From: Niastella soli
GTDB lineage: Bacteria; Bacteroidota; Bacteroidia; Chitinophagales; Chitinophagaceae
DNA: 64,000 nt
Direction of reading: 5' to 3'
Assembly: GCF_017742245.1 (NCBI RefSeq)
Contig: NZ_JAGHKO010000024.1
Location: 1 to 64,000 of the forward strand
The notes beneath the pieces are model-generated. The model was given only the letters and a program-made list of their open reading frames with translations, was not told the origin of the DNA and made no database searches. The position numbers and the translations under genes are program-made. Positions 16,857-26,088 of this stretch are shown here, one piece after another (the stretch's first letter is position 1; every line of letters starts with the position of its first letter).

Positions 16857-17693
16857 ATGCTATATATAGTATATAATCATCAACAGTCATTTAATCCAAA
16901 CCAAGTGGGAAAAATCTATTTTACCTGTTCATTCGACGATGGCCATGTGGCCGATCTGCGCCTCGCAGAATTGCTTGCCAAATTTAATGTGAAAGCGACG
17001 TTTTATATTCCCCGCTCCTGTGAGTGGTGTTCTGCAAGCCTGGCTGAAAATGAGATCCGTACGCTTTCCAGTTTTATTGAAGTGGGTGGACATACCATGA
17101 CCCATCCCATTTTAACAAAGGTCTCGTACAAGCAAGCCCGAAACGAAATTTTCGATTGTAAACATTGGCTGGAAGATGTAACCGGCAAAGCTATTCGCTC
17201 TTTTTGTCCGCCAGTAGGGCGATTTAACAAAGACCATGTCTCACTGCAACGCGAAGCCGGATTTACTTCCATGCGAACTGTGGAAATGCTTACCCATTCA
17301 ATGGGCAGTGTAAAGAAAGTACGTGATTTTGTAATTCTGCCTACTACCTGTCAGGTGTATAATCATTCCAATATCTCGTATTTGAAGAATAATGTGAAGC
17401 GCATGAAATTCGTAAGCTATATCTCCGCGTGGCGCTTATTCGATGCTAACTGGGAAACCATGAGCAGGAACTTTCTCAATTATTTGTATTCCATGTCACT
17501 TACCCAACAGCAAGACCATTATTTTCATTTATGGGGTCATAGCTGGGAGCTCAGCCAGTTTTCGTTATGGCAGTCATTAGAGCGTTTTTTTGCATGCTTA
17601 CGCGAAGTGGGGGGCTTTGAATTCATTGACAACTCCACGTTGGCAGAAGTAGTAAGACAGGGGAGGCAGGAGGTGGCGTTGAATGCGTATTGA
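16857..17693 (+). CDS. Polysaccharide deacetylase (NodB homology, carbohydrate esterase family 4)
   Basis: 278 residues. It carries the CE4 motifs: motif 1 TCSFDDGH (catalytic base and metal Asp), ATFYIP, motif 2 GGHTMTH (the two metal-binding histidines) and motif 3 near SFCPPVGRFN. The C-terminal YFHLWGHSWELSQF matches the last catalytic block. It should remove N- or O-acetyl groups from a polysaccharide such as peptidoglycan, chitin oligomers or an exopolysaccharide. No signal peptide is evident, so it may be cytoplasmic. The last 71 bases overlap the minus-strand gene that ends at 17623. Confidence 0.87.
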   Translation: MLYIVYNHQQSFNPNQVGKIYFTCSFDDGHVADLRLAELLAKFNVKATFYIPRSCEWCSASLAENEIRTLSSFIEVGGHTMTHPILTKVSYKQARNEIFDCKHWLEDVTGKAIRSFCPPVGRFNKDHVSLQREAGFTSMRTVEMLTHSMGSVKKVRDFVILPTTCQVYNHSNISYLKNNVKRMKFVSYISAWRLFDANWETMSRNFLNYLYSMSLTQQQDHYFHLWGHSWELSQFSLWQSLERFFACLREVGGFEFIDNSTLAEVVRQGRQEVALNAY

Positions 17694-18138
17694 TCAGGAA
17701 ATTGATGTTAATGTGATCAATTTTTCTTTCGTGCTCCCAGATCACACCACCCGGACCATTTTCAATCCAAAGAAAATAGTCCGGCAGATCAATAGCCGAT
17801 TCAATCCGCCATTTTCCATGACCTACTGTTATGCCATTATTGATGATGTCGTACTGGTAATTGCTGTTTAAATGAACAAGGCAGTTATTACAAGGCTGTC
17901 TATCCAGGTTGATCAGTCTGTAATCGCCCAAAAATCGCTGTGCCACATGTTCCGGGACTGAATTCCTGTTCATGAAGCTGGCTATTGCCCATATCAAAAG
18001 TCCCAAAAACAAAACGGACAAAGGAATGGAGATCATCAGGCGTTTTCTATATCTCACGATCAGGTATAGCATACTCAGGAGAAACAGGAAAAACGCTCCA
18101 ATTAAGATCATTCCTATTGCGAGTGCAGGCCCGGCCAT
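17623..18138 (-). CDS. Hypothetical protein with two N-terminal membrane helices
   Basis: 171 residues, family not recognised. Two hydrophobic helices (about 5-28 and 35-55) with a short basic loop RYRKRL between them anchor a soluble part of about 110 residues that contains a CNNC pair (DRQPCNNCLVHLN). It is the last gene of a three-gene minus-strand unit (20-base gap from the previous gene). The final 24 residues are proline- and leucine-rich, unlike the rest, and are encoded antisense to the deacetylase 3' end; the original stop may have been lost. Confidence 0.65.
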   Translation of the reverse strand: MAGPALAIGMILIGAFFLFLLSMLYLIVRYRKRLMISIPLSVLFLGLLIWAIASFMNRNSVPEHVAQRFLGDYRLINLDRQPCNNCLVHLNSNYQYDIINNGITVGHGKWRIESAIDLPDYFLWIENGPGGVIWEHERKIDHININFLINTHSTPPPASPVLLLLPTWSCQ

Positions 18139-18158
18139 AAAATAGTATTCAAATGGTA

Positions 18159-18500
18159 CTATCTAAACTCTTTTGTCACCTCAATCACGCCAACAATGTT
18201 ATCATTGAATTCTTCCAGCTCTTCAGCAGGCACCCACAGTTCATTATGAATTTCACCACCCACATTTTGAATATCGAACTTGCTTACGTAGTTGGTGTTA
18301 ACGGCGAATTTGGTCACAAAACCGGAGCCTGAAGCTGGTACATTCCAGTCTCTCGCAATTTGAATGGCATAGGCTTCATTCATTACCGGATAAAAAATAG
18401 GTTGTTCGGGGAGGCGTGGAGGAAATCTTTTCCAGCCCGACTGTTCTATTAAAACCAATTCCTGGGGGCCTACAGGTCTGTAGAGGATGGTAGTTTCCAT
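18159..18500 (-). CDS. Conserved small protein of unknown function
   Basis: 113 residues without signal peptide or membrane helix. Readable features are ETTILYRPVGPQELVLIEQS at the start, FPPRLPEQPIFYPV, AIQIARDWN, and a C-terminal LWVPAEELEEFNDNIVGVIEV. I recall proteins of this pattern in databases under the label ADP-ribosylation/crystallin J1, but no catalytic motif of that family can be seen, so no enzymatic role is claimed. It is seven bases after the lipoprotein gene and probably co-transcribed with it. Confidence 0.7.
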   Translation of the reverse strand: METTILYRPVGPQELVLIEQSGWKRFPPRLPEQPIFYPVMNEAYAIQIARDWNVPASGSGFVTKFAVNTNYVSKFDIQNVGGEIHNELWVPAEELEEFNDNIVGVIEVTKEFR

Positions 18501-18507
18501 TGTTCAA

Positions 18508-19461
18508 TTATTTGATCTTGATGGTATGTGCCAGGCTTTTAAAGTCGGCTATGTTTTTATCGAAGTTATCTTTGGCAACGCCCTGCATACTGATAACATT
18601 ATCGCCATTGGCAATTACGCACTGATACATAATGCTGTTTTTGTCGTGCATTTGACCATGTACTTCTGCTTCGTAGGCATCATAGCCATTGATCCTTTCC
18701 GACGAGGCATTTTTTATTTGTGTATGCGTGAGCCCATAGCCTTCCAGTTTGCTCAGCATCATATCGCCCACATTTTTGGCATTCATGCCTTTTTCAATCG
18801 GCATTTGTGTGAGCACTAAAAACGGGGCGTCCGGATCATTCTTATTATCCATGCCTCCTACGGTATATACGTACATATTGGTAGAGAACTGGAAGAATTT
18901 GAATTTTGATTGACTATCGTCGAGGGAAAAGGCTGCTGCTGCAAATGGATCTATCTTTTCGTTTTTGTCATAATAGATCGTGTTCAGTGCACTCAGTATT
19001 TCTTTTCCTGAAGTTAGATCTCCGACAGGATAAACGCCCATGACCATGGTGGAGAAACTGCTGTCGCCAAACACCAGCCAGTACATGCGGGCATTGGCAT
19101 CGCCCTGTAGGGAAACGTATTTGGCAGGATATCCGTTTACTTTTATTTCCTGAAACTCGAATGTTTTTATTCCGCGTTGTACAAACCCGGCTTTGTTAAA
19201 GCTGGCCGCATTGGTATAATAGTTTCCGTTTACCAGATCGGTGACCGTGATCCCGGCAGTTTCTCCTTTTCGCAAACCGGCCGGCGTTTGGGATACGGTG
19301 TAATTCGCCGGAGGGACCATATACAATCGGGTACCGGGAATATTGACGTGTTTGGTAGTTTTTGTATTCTGTATGTTGGTGTTTATTTTGTCGCTGGCAG
19401 GTGTTTTTTGTTTACAGGCTACCAGGGCAATCAAAAAAACAGATAGCAATATTTTATACAT
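18508..19461 (-). CDS. Putative lipoprotein of unknown function
   Basis: 317 residues. A short leader ends L-V-A-C (lipidated Cys16), followed by a Lys/Thr/Asn-rich linker (to about residue 40) and a globular beta-rich part, for example TRLYMVPPANYTVS and VSLQGDANARMYWLVFGD. No known domain was recognised. It is the first gene of the unit with the 113- and 171-residue proteins, so the three may work together at the envelope (inference). Confidence 0.7.
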   Translation of the reverse strand: MYKILLSVFLIALVACKQKTPASDKINTNIQNTKTTKHVNIPGTRLYMVPPANYTVSQTPAGLRKGETAGITVTDLVNGNYYTNAASFNKAGFVQRGIKTFEFQEIKVNGYPAKYVSLQGDANARMYWLVFGDSSFSTMVMGVYPVGDLTSGKEILSALNTIYYDKNEKIDPFAAAAFSLDDSQSKFKFFQFSTNMYVYTVGGMDNKNDPDAPFLVLTQMPIEKGMNAKNVGDMMLSKLEGYGLTHTQIKNASSERINGYDAYEAEVHGQMHDKNSIMYQCVIANGDNVISMQGVAKDNFDKNIADFKSLAHTIKIK

Positions 19462-19607
19462 GATTTCCTCGAATTGGCCCCAATGTTACGGCATTTCTTC
19501 CCAGTAAACAATATATTGAGAATTCTTTCTATGAGTGGAGCGGTGAGGTTATAAAATGAATGGTGGCAGCAGGAATTTGGGCTGGTGCTGCAATGTTGTC
19601 TGCTATA

Positions 19608-20441
19608 TTACGGTTTATAGCTTGCTGCGGCGTTCGTTTTTCTCCATATCTTTTCTTTGGGTGCCCATTGGGTGTAATTGGGGGCCACCGTTGAAAATCG
19701 CAGGTTTTCTTTTGAGCCCAAAATTAGAAATCCCAGTTTTTCCAGGCTGCTGTCGAATAAATTATATACTTTATCCTGAAGCGTTTTGTCGAAATAGATA
19801 AGTACGTTGCGACACAGGATGAGTTGAAACTCATTGAACGATCTGTCAGATACCAGGTTGTGTGTAGCTACTACCATTTTTTCCTTCAGCCGGTCGTGAA
19901 ATTTGGCCCATTCGTATTTGGCGGTATAATAATCTGAGAAGTCTTTTTTGCCGCCACTGGCAATGTAATTTTCAGAATATTGTTTCATTTGTGCCAGCGG
20001 GAATATACCCCGTTTTATATTTTCTATTACAGTCGGATTAAGATCGGTTGCATATAACCGGGATTTGTGTAATAAATTGGCTTCTTCCAGCAAAATGGCC
20101 ATGGAATACACTTCCTCCCCGGTGGAGCAGCCTGCATGCCAGATGCGGATGAACGGATGCGTGGCCACTACGGGCAATATTTGTTCCCGGAGGGTCTTAA
20201 ACAGGGTAGGGTCCCTGAACATTTCCGTAACATTCACCGTTAACTCCTGTACTATATGGTTGCAATAAGAGGCATCGGTCCTTACTTTATATAAAAGTTC
20301 GGCAAAACTGGGGAACCGGTCTATTACCATTACCCGGTTCACTCTTCTTTTAAAAGAGGCCCGGGCGTAATTGCTGAAATCGTACCCGTATTTTTCAAAC
20401 AATTCAGTTATTAACAGGTCCAGTTCATCCTCCTTGATCAT
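19608..20441 (-). CDS. cheR: CheR-type protein-glutamate O-methyltransferase (cluster A)
   Basis: 277 residues, SAM-dependent methyltransferase of the CheR family, which methylates glutamate side chains of receptor helices. It has the N-terminal all-alpha domain (LLITELFEKYGYDFSNYARA), NVTEMFRDP, the SAM-binding loop IWHAGCSTGEEVYSMAI, and FQLILCRNVLIYF near the end. No TPR or REC domain is attached. It is the last gene of a four-gene signalling operon, 12 bases after the hybrid kinase. No methyl-accepting chemotaxis protein, CheA or CheW gene is present, so the substrate is probably not a classical chemoreceptor; the coiled coil of the hybrid kinase is a candidate. It is paralogous to the CheR at 39374. 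Confidence 0.92.
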   Translation of the reverse strand: MIKEDELDLLITELFEKYGYDFSNYARASFKRRVNRVMVIDRFPSFAELLYKVRTDASYCNHIVQELTVNVTEMFRDPTLFKTLREQILPVVATHPFIRIWHAGCSTGEEVYSMAILLEEANLLHKSRLYATDLNPTVIENIKRGIFPLAQMKQYSENYIASGGKKDFSDYYTAKYEWAKFHDRLKEKMVVATHNLVSDRSFNEFQLILCRNVLIYFDKTLQDKVYNLFDSSLEKLGFLILGSKENLRFSTVAPNYTQWAPKEKIWRKTNAAASYKP

Positions 20442-20453
20442 AATTTATTTTGT

Positions 20454-23400
20454 TTATTGATACAACCACACGCGCAACAGCGAGATCAACTGATCAACAT
20501 CAACTGGTTTGGTAATATAATCGGAGGCACCTGCTGCAATACATTTTTCCCGGTCGCCGGTCATGGCTTTTGCGGTAACGGCAATCACAGGCAGGCTTCG
20601 GTACCTGGGCATTTTTCGCAACTGCCTGGTTGTTTCATAACCATCCAGTTCGGGCATCATCATATCCATTAAGACCATATCAATTTTTGCATCGCCTTCC
20701 AGTTGCTTCAACGCCTCTTTGCCATCGATAGCTGAAATAGTTTGCATGCCATAACTTTCCAGTGATTTGGAGAGCGAGAAAATGTTGCGTACGTCATCGT
20801 CCACGATCAGCACGGTTTTGCCTTTTAGTACTTCGCCTGTTTCCACTTTGCGGTTACGGCGGAAGGCGCGGGCATCCTGCTGATTTTCTTCTACGAGGTG
20901 AAGGAACAACGATACTTCATCGAGTATGCGTTGATAGGAGTGGGCCGTTTTTACAACAATGGAATCGGCATATTGCCTGATCTTTACTTCCTCGCTTTGC
21001 GACAGGTTCTTACCGGTGAATACGATAATGGGAATGTCTTCCAACCCGGGTGTTTTTTTCACTTCGTCCAGCGTGTCGTACGAGCGTTGTGCCGGTATTC
21101 CCATGTCGAGTATAACACAGTCTATTTCTTTCTGGGTGAGTGATTGAATGCCTTCTTCCACGGTGTTCTCAATTTCAGAAGCAACATTGTAATTGCTGAG
21201 GAAGTATGCCAGTGCTTTGGCGTGTTGGGTGTTTTCTTCCACTATCAATACTTTTTTGGGATGACGGTTCAAGGCGTTCTCAATCTTTGAGAACATTTCT
21301 CCCAGTTTATCAAAGGGCACGGGTTTATTGATAAAATCAACCGCACCTTTTGACAGGCTCCTGGTTTTAACCTGGTAGGCCGACATCATATGCACCGGGA
21401 TGTGCCGGGTGTTATTGTTTGATTTCAGTTCATCCATTACCTGCCACCCACTCATTACAGGCAATTGCACGTCAAGTAAAATGCCCACAGGTATATATTG
21501 TTTGGCCAGGGCAATGCCCTCGTCACCACGGACTGCCACAATACCCTTATATCCCTTCGCGCGGGTATAATCGAGCAGCGAACGGGCAAATACCGTATCG
21601 TCTTCCACTATCAGGATCGATTTATCGCCATTGGCTATGGAAGCACGGTCATCCTCAATCGGTGAGGGAATAACCGGGGAGATGTATTGGTTGTCGCCGG
21701 TGCTGACCAGGGTTGCTGGCTTTTCAATGGGTTCCCGTTGTGCTGTTTGGGTAACAGGCAATGGCGTTTTAGGCGCTGTAGTGATCTTTGTAATGGGAAG
21801 GGTCAGCGTAAATACACTGCCTTCGCCTTCTACACTGGTCAATACGATCTCACCGTTCAGTAAATTGGCCAGCTTCTGACTGATGCTTAGTCCCAACCCG
21901 GTTCCGCCAAATTGCCGGCGGGTACTGCCATCGGCCTGTTGAAAGGCTTCAAAGATGATGCCCTGTTTTTCTTTTGAAATGCCTATACCGGTATCCTTCA
22001 CAGAAAACTGGCACTCGGTCCCTTTCTTTTTTATACTTAGCGCTACCGATCCTCTTTTGGTGAACTTGATGGCATTCGAGATCAGGTTGCGTAAGATCTG
22101 GTTTAACCGCAATCTGTCCGTCTCGATGGTAAGCGGAACATCCTGCTCTTCTTCAACTGTAAAGGCAATGCCTTTTTCCTGTGCCAGGGGCGAGAACAGT
22201 GCCTGTAATTCATTTACGATCTCGGGGATGCGCACATCCGTATATTCCAGTTCCATTTTACCGGCCTCAATCTTGGAGAGGTCGAGTATTTCATCGATCA
22301 ATGTCAACAGTCCTTTGCCGGATGTTTGAATTACGTTGGCATATTCTATTTGGTCGCTGGTTAAATTATTCGTGTGGTTCTCATTGAGCAGGCGTGATAA
22401 AAGCAAAATGGAATTAAGTGGGGTGCGCAGTTCGTGGCTCATATTGGCCAGGAACTCCGATTTGTATTTGGTGCTCATGGCCAGTTCTTCGGCCCGCGCC
22501 TGTATTTCCAGGTTGCGCTCTACGATCATTTCATTCTTTTCTTCCAGCATCCGGCTGCGTTCTTCCAGTTCCTGGTTGGCATGTTGCAGTTCTTCCTGCT
22601 GAACCCGCAGTTCCTCTTCGCTGGTTTGCAAACGTTCGGCCTGTGCTTCCAGCTCGGCATTGATGTTTTCCAGTTCAGTATGCTGGGCCTGCAATTCTTC
22701 AGATTGGGCTTGTGTTTCAGTCAGCAGTTCCTGCAGGCGTTGGTGTTCGCGCGCACTGTGAACAGCCAGTCCAATATTATAACCCGCTTCCCGCATATAA
22801 TCCAGCATAATAGGGGTGAAGGGTTGTACCGAACTAATTTCCAGTACCCCTTTTAACCGCCCTTCATAAAAAATGGGAATGGCCAGGATGCTGGCGGGTT
22901 TTATGGAACCGCCTGTATACTCGATGGTGATCTGTGTTTCAGGAATGTTCTCCAGATGGACCACGTGCCCTGATTGCGCACACCGGCCTGCGATACCTTC
23001 ACCAAAGGAAATGTCGGTTTTGGCGGCTTTATTGTTGATGGCAACACCGGTTGCCAGGTGAATGAGGTCTTCATCTGTTCGCAGGTAGATAGCGCCCTGG
23101 GCAGAACCGGTATAGTTGGTTATAAATTCTATTACGTCATAGGTGAGCAGCTCCATTTCTTTTTTGCCGATCATGATCTCGTTCAACTGCGCAATACCGG
23201 TCTGTAGCCACTGCTGGTCTTTTAGTTTGGAAAAAGAGGTATGCAGCGAGTCTGTCATTCTGTTTAATGAAACGGCTATGCTGGCGAGCGAGTCACTGCC
23301 GGTATCTTCCACTTTAATGGCATAATTACCACCTGAGATCTCCGTGGCCACATCGTCGATCAGGTCCAGTCTTTTCGAAATTTGTTCATCTTTTTCCTGT

Positions 23401-24041
23401 AAGGTCTTTTGTAAGGCGGCCCTTTTTTCATGATCGCTTAACACCCTGATAAATGAAATAATGGTCACCAGGATGCCCAATATACAGGCGATAATAATTA
23501 GGGTAGGGGTACTGGTAGAAAACCGGTTCATGGTTTGCGTTCTGATCTTCAGCAGTCCTTCTTCTCTGTCACGCATCCGGTCAACAATGATACGTACGCT
23601 GTCCATTTGTTCTTTACCAACGATCAGCAGACTATCGGGGATGAGATCACCATTGCGCTTTTTTTGTATTGTTTCATTCAGGAAGTTCAGCCGGGCAGTG
23701 GTTTGTTCCCGCAGCAGATCACAATCCTGTTGTTGAATGATGTTATCGGTTGTAAAGGCTTTTAATTCGTTCAGCAGGTTATCGGTTTTTTGCCTGGCGC
23801 CATTGAAGGGCGCAAGAAATTCGTCGCGGCTTGTAAGCAGGTACCCACGTTGTGCAGTTTCGGCATCAACCAGCACTGAGAGCACACCATTTACTTTTTT
23901 GCCCACCTCATTTGTATGATTCACCCATTGGGCACTGCTAAGCAGGTTGTTGATACTGATATACGACGCTACGGCGCTTACAATCAGCAGTAATAACGAA
24001 ATGCCATAACCAATGATGAGGTTGCGTTTGAAAGCATTCAT
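20454..24041 (-). CDS. CHASE3/HAMP/GAF hybrid sensor histidine kinase with three receiver domains (cluster A)
   Basis: 1195 residues. TM1 (about 8-28), a CHASE3 sensor domain with its hallmark VLVDAETAQRGYLLT, TM2 (about 178-198), HAMP, GAF (about 275-430), a Glu/Gln-rich coiled coil (430-525), DHp with SHELRTPLN (His536), an ATPase domain with TDRLRLNQILRNLISNA and DTGIGI, then three receivers: REC1 (about 810-925, LLDVQLPVMSGW), REC2 (930-1050, ILDMGIPAQ) and REC3 (1075-1195, Asp1126 in LMDMMMPELDGYE). All key residues appear intact. It is the core of operon A, followed by CheR. The cluster B kinase at 35177 shares everything from GAF onward but has a different sensor domain. Confidence 0.95.
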   Translation of the reverse strand: MNAFKRNLIIGYGISLLLLIVSAVASYISINNLLSSAQWVNHTNEVGKKVNGVLSVLVDAETAQRGYLLTSRDEFLAPFNGARQKTDNLLNELKAFTTDNIIQQQDCDLLREQTTARLNFLNETIQKKRNGDLIPDSLLIVGKEQMDSVRIIVDRMRDREEGLLKIRTQTMNRFSTSTPTLIIIACILGILVTIISFIRVLSDHEKRAALQKTLQEKDEQISKRLDLIDDVATEISGGNYAIKVEDTGSDSLASIAVSLNRMTDSLHTSFSKLKDQQWLQTGIAQLNEIMIGKKEMELLTYDVIEFITNYTGSAQGAIYLRTDEDLIHLATGVAINNKAAKTDISFGEGIAGRCAQSGHVVHLENIPETQITIEYTGGSIKPASILAIPIFYEGRLKGVLEISSVQPFTPIMLDYMREAGYNIGLAVHSAREHQRLQELLTETQAQSEELQAQHTELENINAELEAQAERLQTSEEELRVQQEELQHANQELEERSRMLEEKNEMIVERNLEIQARAEELAMSTKYKSEFLANMSHELRTPLNSILLLSRLLNENHTNNLTSDQIEYANVIQTSGKGLLTLIDEILDLSKIEAGKMELEYTDVRIPEIVNELQALFSPLAQEKGIAFTVEEEQDVPLTIETDRLRLNQILRNLISNAIKFTKRGSVALSIKKKGTECQFSVKDTGIGISKEKQGIIFEAFQQADGSTRRQFGGTGLGLSISQKLANLLNGEIVLTSVEGEGSVFTLTLPITKITTAPKTPLPVTQTAQREPIEKPATLVSTGDNQYISPVIPSPIEDDRASIANGDKSILIVEDDTVFARSLLDYTRAKGYKGIVAVRGDEGIALAKQYIPVGILLDVQLPVMSGWQVMDELKSNNNTRHIPVHMMSAYQVKTRSLSKGAVDFINKPVPFDKLGEMFSKIENALNRHPKKVLIVEENTQHAKALAYFLSNYNVASEIENTVEEGIQSLTQKEIDCVILDMGIPAQRSYDTLDEVKKTPGLEDIPIIVFTGKNLSQSEEVKIRQYADSIVVKTAHSYQRILDEVSLFLHLVEENQQDARAFRRNRKVETGEVLKGKTVLIVDDDVRNIFSLSKSLESYGMQTISAIDGKEALKQLEGDAKIDMVLMDMMMPELDGYETTRQLRKMPRYRSLPVIAVTAKAMTGDREKCIAAGASDYITKPVDVDQLISLLRVWLYQ

Positions 24042-24068
24042 CTTAAAATACTATTTTATAGATTAATG

Positions 24069-25316
24069 TTAATTCGTGTTATTGTTTTGCTTTAGCGGAA
24101 GTACAATGGTAAAAGTGGCGCCTTCACCTTCATGGCTTTTCACCCCGATGAGCCCATTGTGTTTTTCAACTATCTTTTTTACAATGGCCAGGCCAATGCC
24201 TGTTCCTTCATACTGTGTTTTACCATGTAACCGTTGAAAGATCACAAATATTTTATCTATGTATGATTCGTCGAGCCCAATCCCATTGTCGCGCACATGT
24301 ATGCGTATATAATTGCCGGTATTTACCGATGGCGCATCCAGCGACAGTTCATTGACCGGCTCGCTGGTTATTTTTATTTCCGGTTGTGTGGTGGTCTTGG
24401 AAAACTTCAGGGCATTGCTCAATAAGTTCTGAAATAGTTGCCGCATTTGTGCGGATATGGCTTCTACTTCGGGCAGGGTACTTACCAGGATACGGGCTTT
24501 TTTTTCTTTTATCGGTAATTCCAGGTCGGCCAATGCATCTTTGATAACATCATTTAAGTTTACCAATGTGTAATACGAGACTGATGACAGCTTTGAATAG
24601 CTCAGCAGGGCATTGATCAGGTTGCGCATTCTTTCAGAGGAAGTGATCACTTTGGTCATTTCCTCTTTTGCTTCCGGGATACCTGCCAGGTATTTTTCGT
24701 CAATGATCTTTATAAAGGTGATTATTTTGCGAAGTGGTTCCTGCAGGTCGTGCGAGGCCAGATAGGCATATTGCGCCAGTTCTGCATTGCGGTTTTCAAG
24801 GTCTTTATTCAATTGTGTAAGGTCCCGCGTTCTTTCTTCTACTTTGAATTCAAGCAATGAGTTGATCTGTTCTATTTCCTGTTGTGATCTCTTACGCATT
24901 TCAATCTCATGCCGCAATGCGTCTTCCACCATTTTCAATTCCTTTCGTTGTTGGTACAGGCGGTAAAAAGTCCTTACTTTCAATAACAGCAGATCGTTGT
25001 CGAATGGTTTGGTGATATAGTCGACCCCGCCTGAATCATATCCTTTGGCAATAAAACGTTTGTCAATATTGACTGCTGACAGGAATATAATGGGAATGTC
25101 CCTGGTCTTATTCAAACCCGAGATGGCCTCTGCCACTTCGTAACCGTCCATACCGGGCATTTGCACATCGAGTATTATTACGGAATACTCGTTCTTTAAG
25201 ATCTTTTTGAGCGCTTCCTCGCCAGAGGCTGCCGTATCGGTTTCGTAAGCATATAATTGCAACAGTGTTTTTAACGAAAACAGATTTTCGTATTTGTCAT
25301 CAACGATAAGAATCAT
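24069..25316 (-). CDS. Response regulator-histidine kinase fusion (REC-HisKA-HATPase, cluster A)
   Basis: 415 residues, cytoplasmic. An N-terminal receiver (residues 1-120, phosphoacceptor Asp in IILDVQMPGMDGYEV near residue 51, conserved Lys in YITKPFD) is joined by a coiled coil (about 120-180) to a DHp domain with YLASHDLQEPLRK (His189) and an ATPase domain with ALKFSK, DNGIGL and GTGIGLAIVKK. REC-first kinases of this kind relay input phosphates and phosphorylate other receivers. It lies four bases after the single-domain regulator and 27 bases before the hybrid kinase. Confidence 0.93.
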   Translation of the reverse strand: MILIVDDKYENLFSLKTLLQLYAYETDTAASGEEALKKILKNEYSVIILDVQMPGMDGYEVAEAISGLNKTRDIPIIFLSAVNIDKRFIAKGYDSGGVDYITKPFDNDLLLLKVRTFYRLYQQRKELKMVEDALRHEIEMRKRSQQEIEQINSLLEFKVEERTRDLTQLNKDLENRNAELAQYAYLASHDLQEPLRKIITFIKIIDEKYLAGIPEAKEEMTKVITSSERMRNLINALLSYSKLSSVSYYTLVNLNDVIKDALADLELPIKEKKARILVSTLPEVEAISAQMRQLFQNLLSNALKFSKTTTQPEIKITSEPVNELSLDAPSVNTGNYIRIHVRDNGIGLDESYIDKIFVIFQRLHGKTQYEGTGIGLAIVKKIVEKHNGLIGVKSHEGEGATFTIVLPLKQNNNTN

Positions 25317-25320
25317 AGTG

Positions 25321-25776
25321 TTAACAAACTATAAAACAGCTTATTTCTTTTTCTAACGATTGCAAGGTTTGCGGAAGTTTTGAAATGGGTGAGTGCGCAA
25401 TGGCTGATAGTAGCTTTTTTAATTCATTAACGCCCCAGGGCTTGGTTATAAAGGCCAAGGCGCCATGCATCATAGTATCTTCAATATCGGCCGATTGGGA
25501 AGAGGTAGTGTACATGAGCACCGGAATATGTTTCAGCCTTGAGTCCTGTTTCAGCAGCTTCAAACATTCTTTGCCATCCATGCGGGGCATATTGATGTCC
25601 AGAAAGATAAGACTTGGTAAATTGGGGTTGTTTTCAATAAGCAGATCAAAGGCGTCTTTGCCATTGTTAACGTAGAAGAACCCTATTTTGTCATCTACTT
25701 TCTTCAGGGTTTCCTGAAAAATAATAATGTCGTCAATGTCGTCATCGACAAGCAAAAAACTACGGGGCTGAGTCAT
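25321..25776 (-). CDS. Single-domain response regulator (cluster A)
   Basis: 151 residues, a stand-alone receiver of the Rcp1 type that pairs with REC/PAS kinases. The acidic pocket LLVDDDIDD, phosphoacceptor in IFLDINMPRMDGKECL, TTSSQSADIE and the lysine in FITKPWG are all present. The C-terminus extends beyond the receiver by about 25 residues (ending SCFIVC, two cysteines), too short for an output domain. It is the first gene of operon A. Confidence 0.9.
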   Translation of the reverse strand: MTQPRSFLLVDDDIDDIIIFQETLKKVDDKIGFFYVNNGKDAFDLLIENNPNLPSLIFLDINMPRMDGKECLKLLKQDSRLKHIPVLMYTTSSQSADIEDTMMHGALAFITKPWGVNELKKLLSAIAHSPISKLPQTLQSLEKEISCFIVC

Positions 25777-26088
25777 ATTAACTTTCCTGTATTAGTAATA
25801 AAATTTTATTATTTGTTGCTGGATTCCCTTGCATGCAAAGTATGTATACATGCATCCCATAGATTAACTTAGTATATTTCCGTGCAATCCACATTCCACA
25901 GGGTCTCGGGTAAAAAAGTCTACAAAAAAACAGGAAAAGCCTCAGAAAATGTTCTCTGTCAAATGCTTTATAATCTGATTTTAATGCCATTACCCACATA
26001 CGTAAAGACTGATCTTAATATGATGCTATTAATAGCAAGGATACTGTTATGATTTTTTTCTATTTTTAACTTTGCTATTTTAACCCTT
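25777..26088. other. Divergent promoter region with a -7 element for sanA
   Basis: This divergent spacer separates cluster A (minus) from sanA (plus). TAACTTTG at 26067-26074 matches the TAnnTTTG -7 consensus 14 bases before the sanA ATG; no good TTTG lies at the expected distance upstream. Only short frames of unconvincing composition run through the spacer. Confidence 0.45.
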
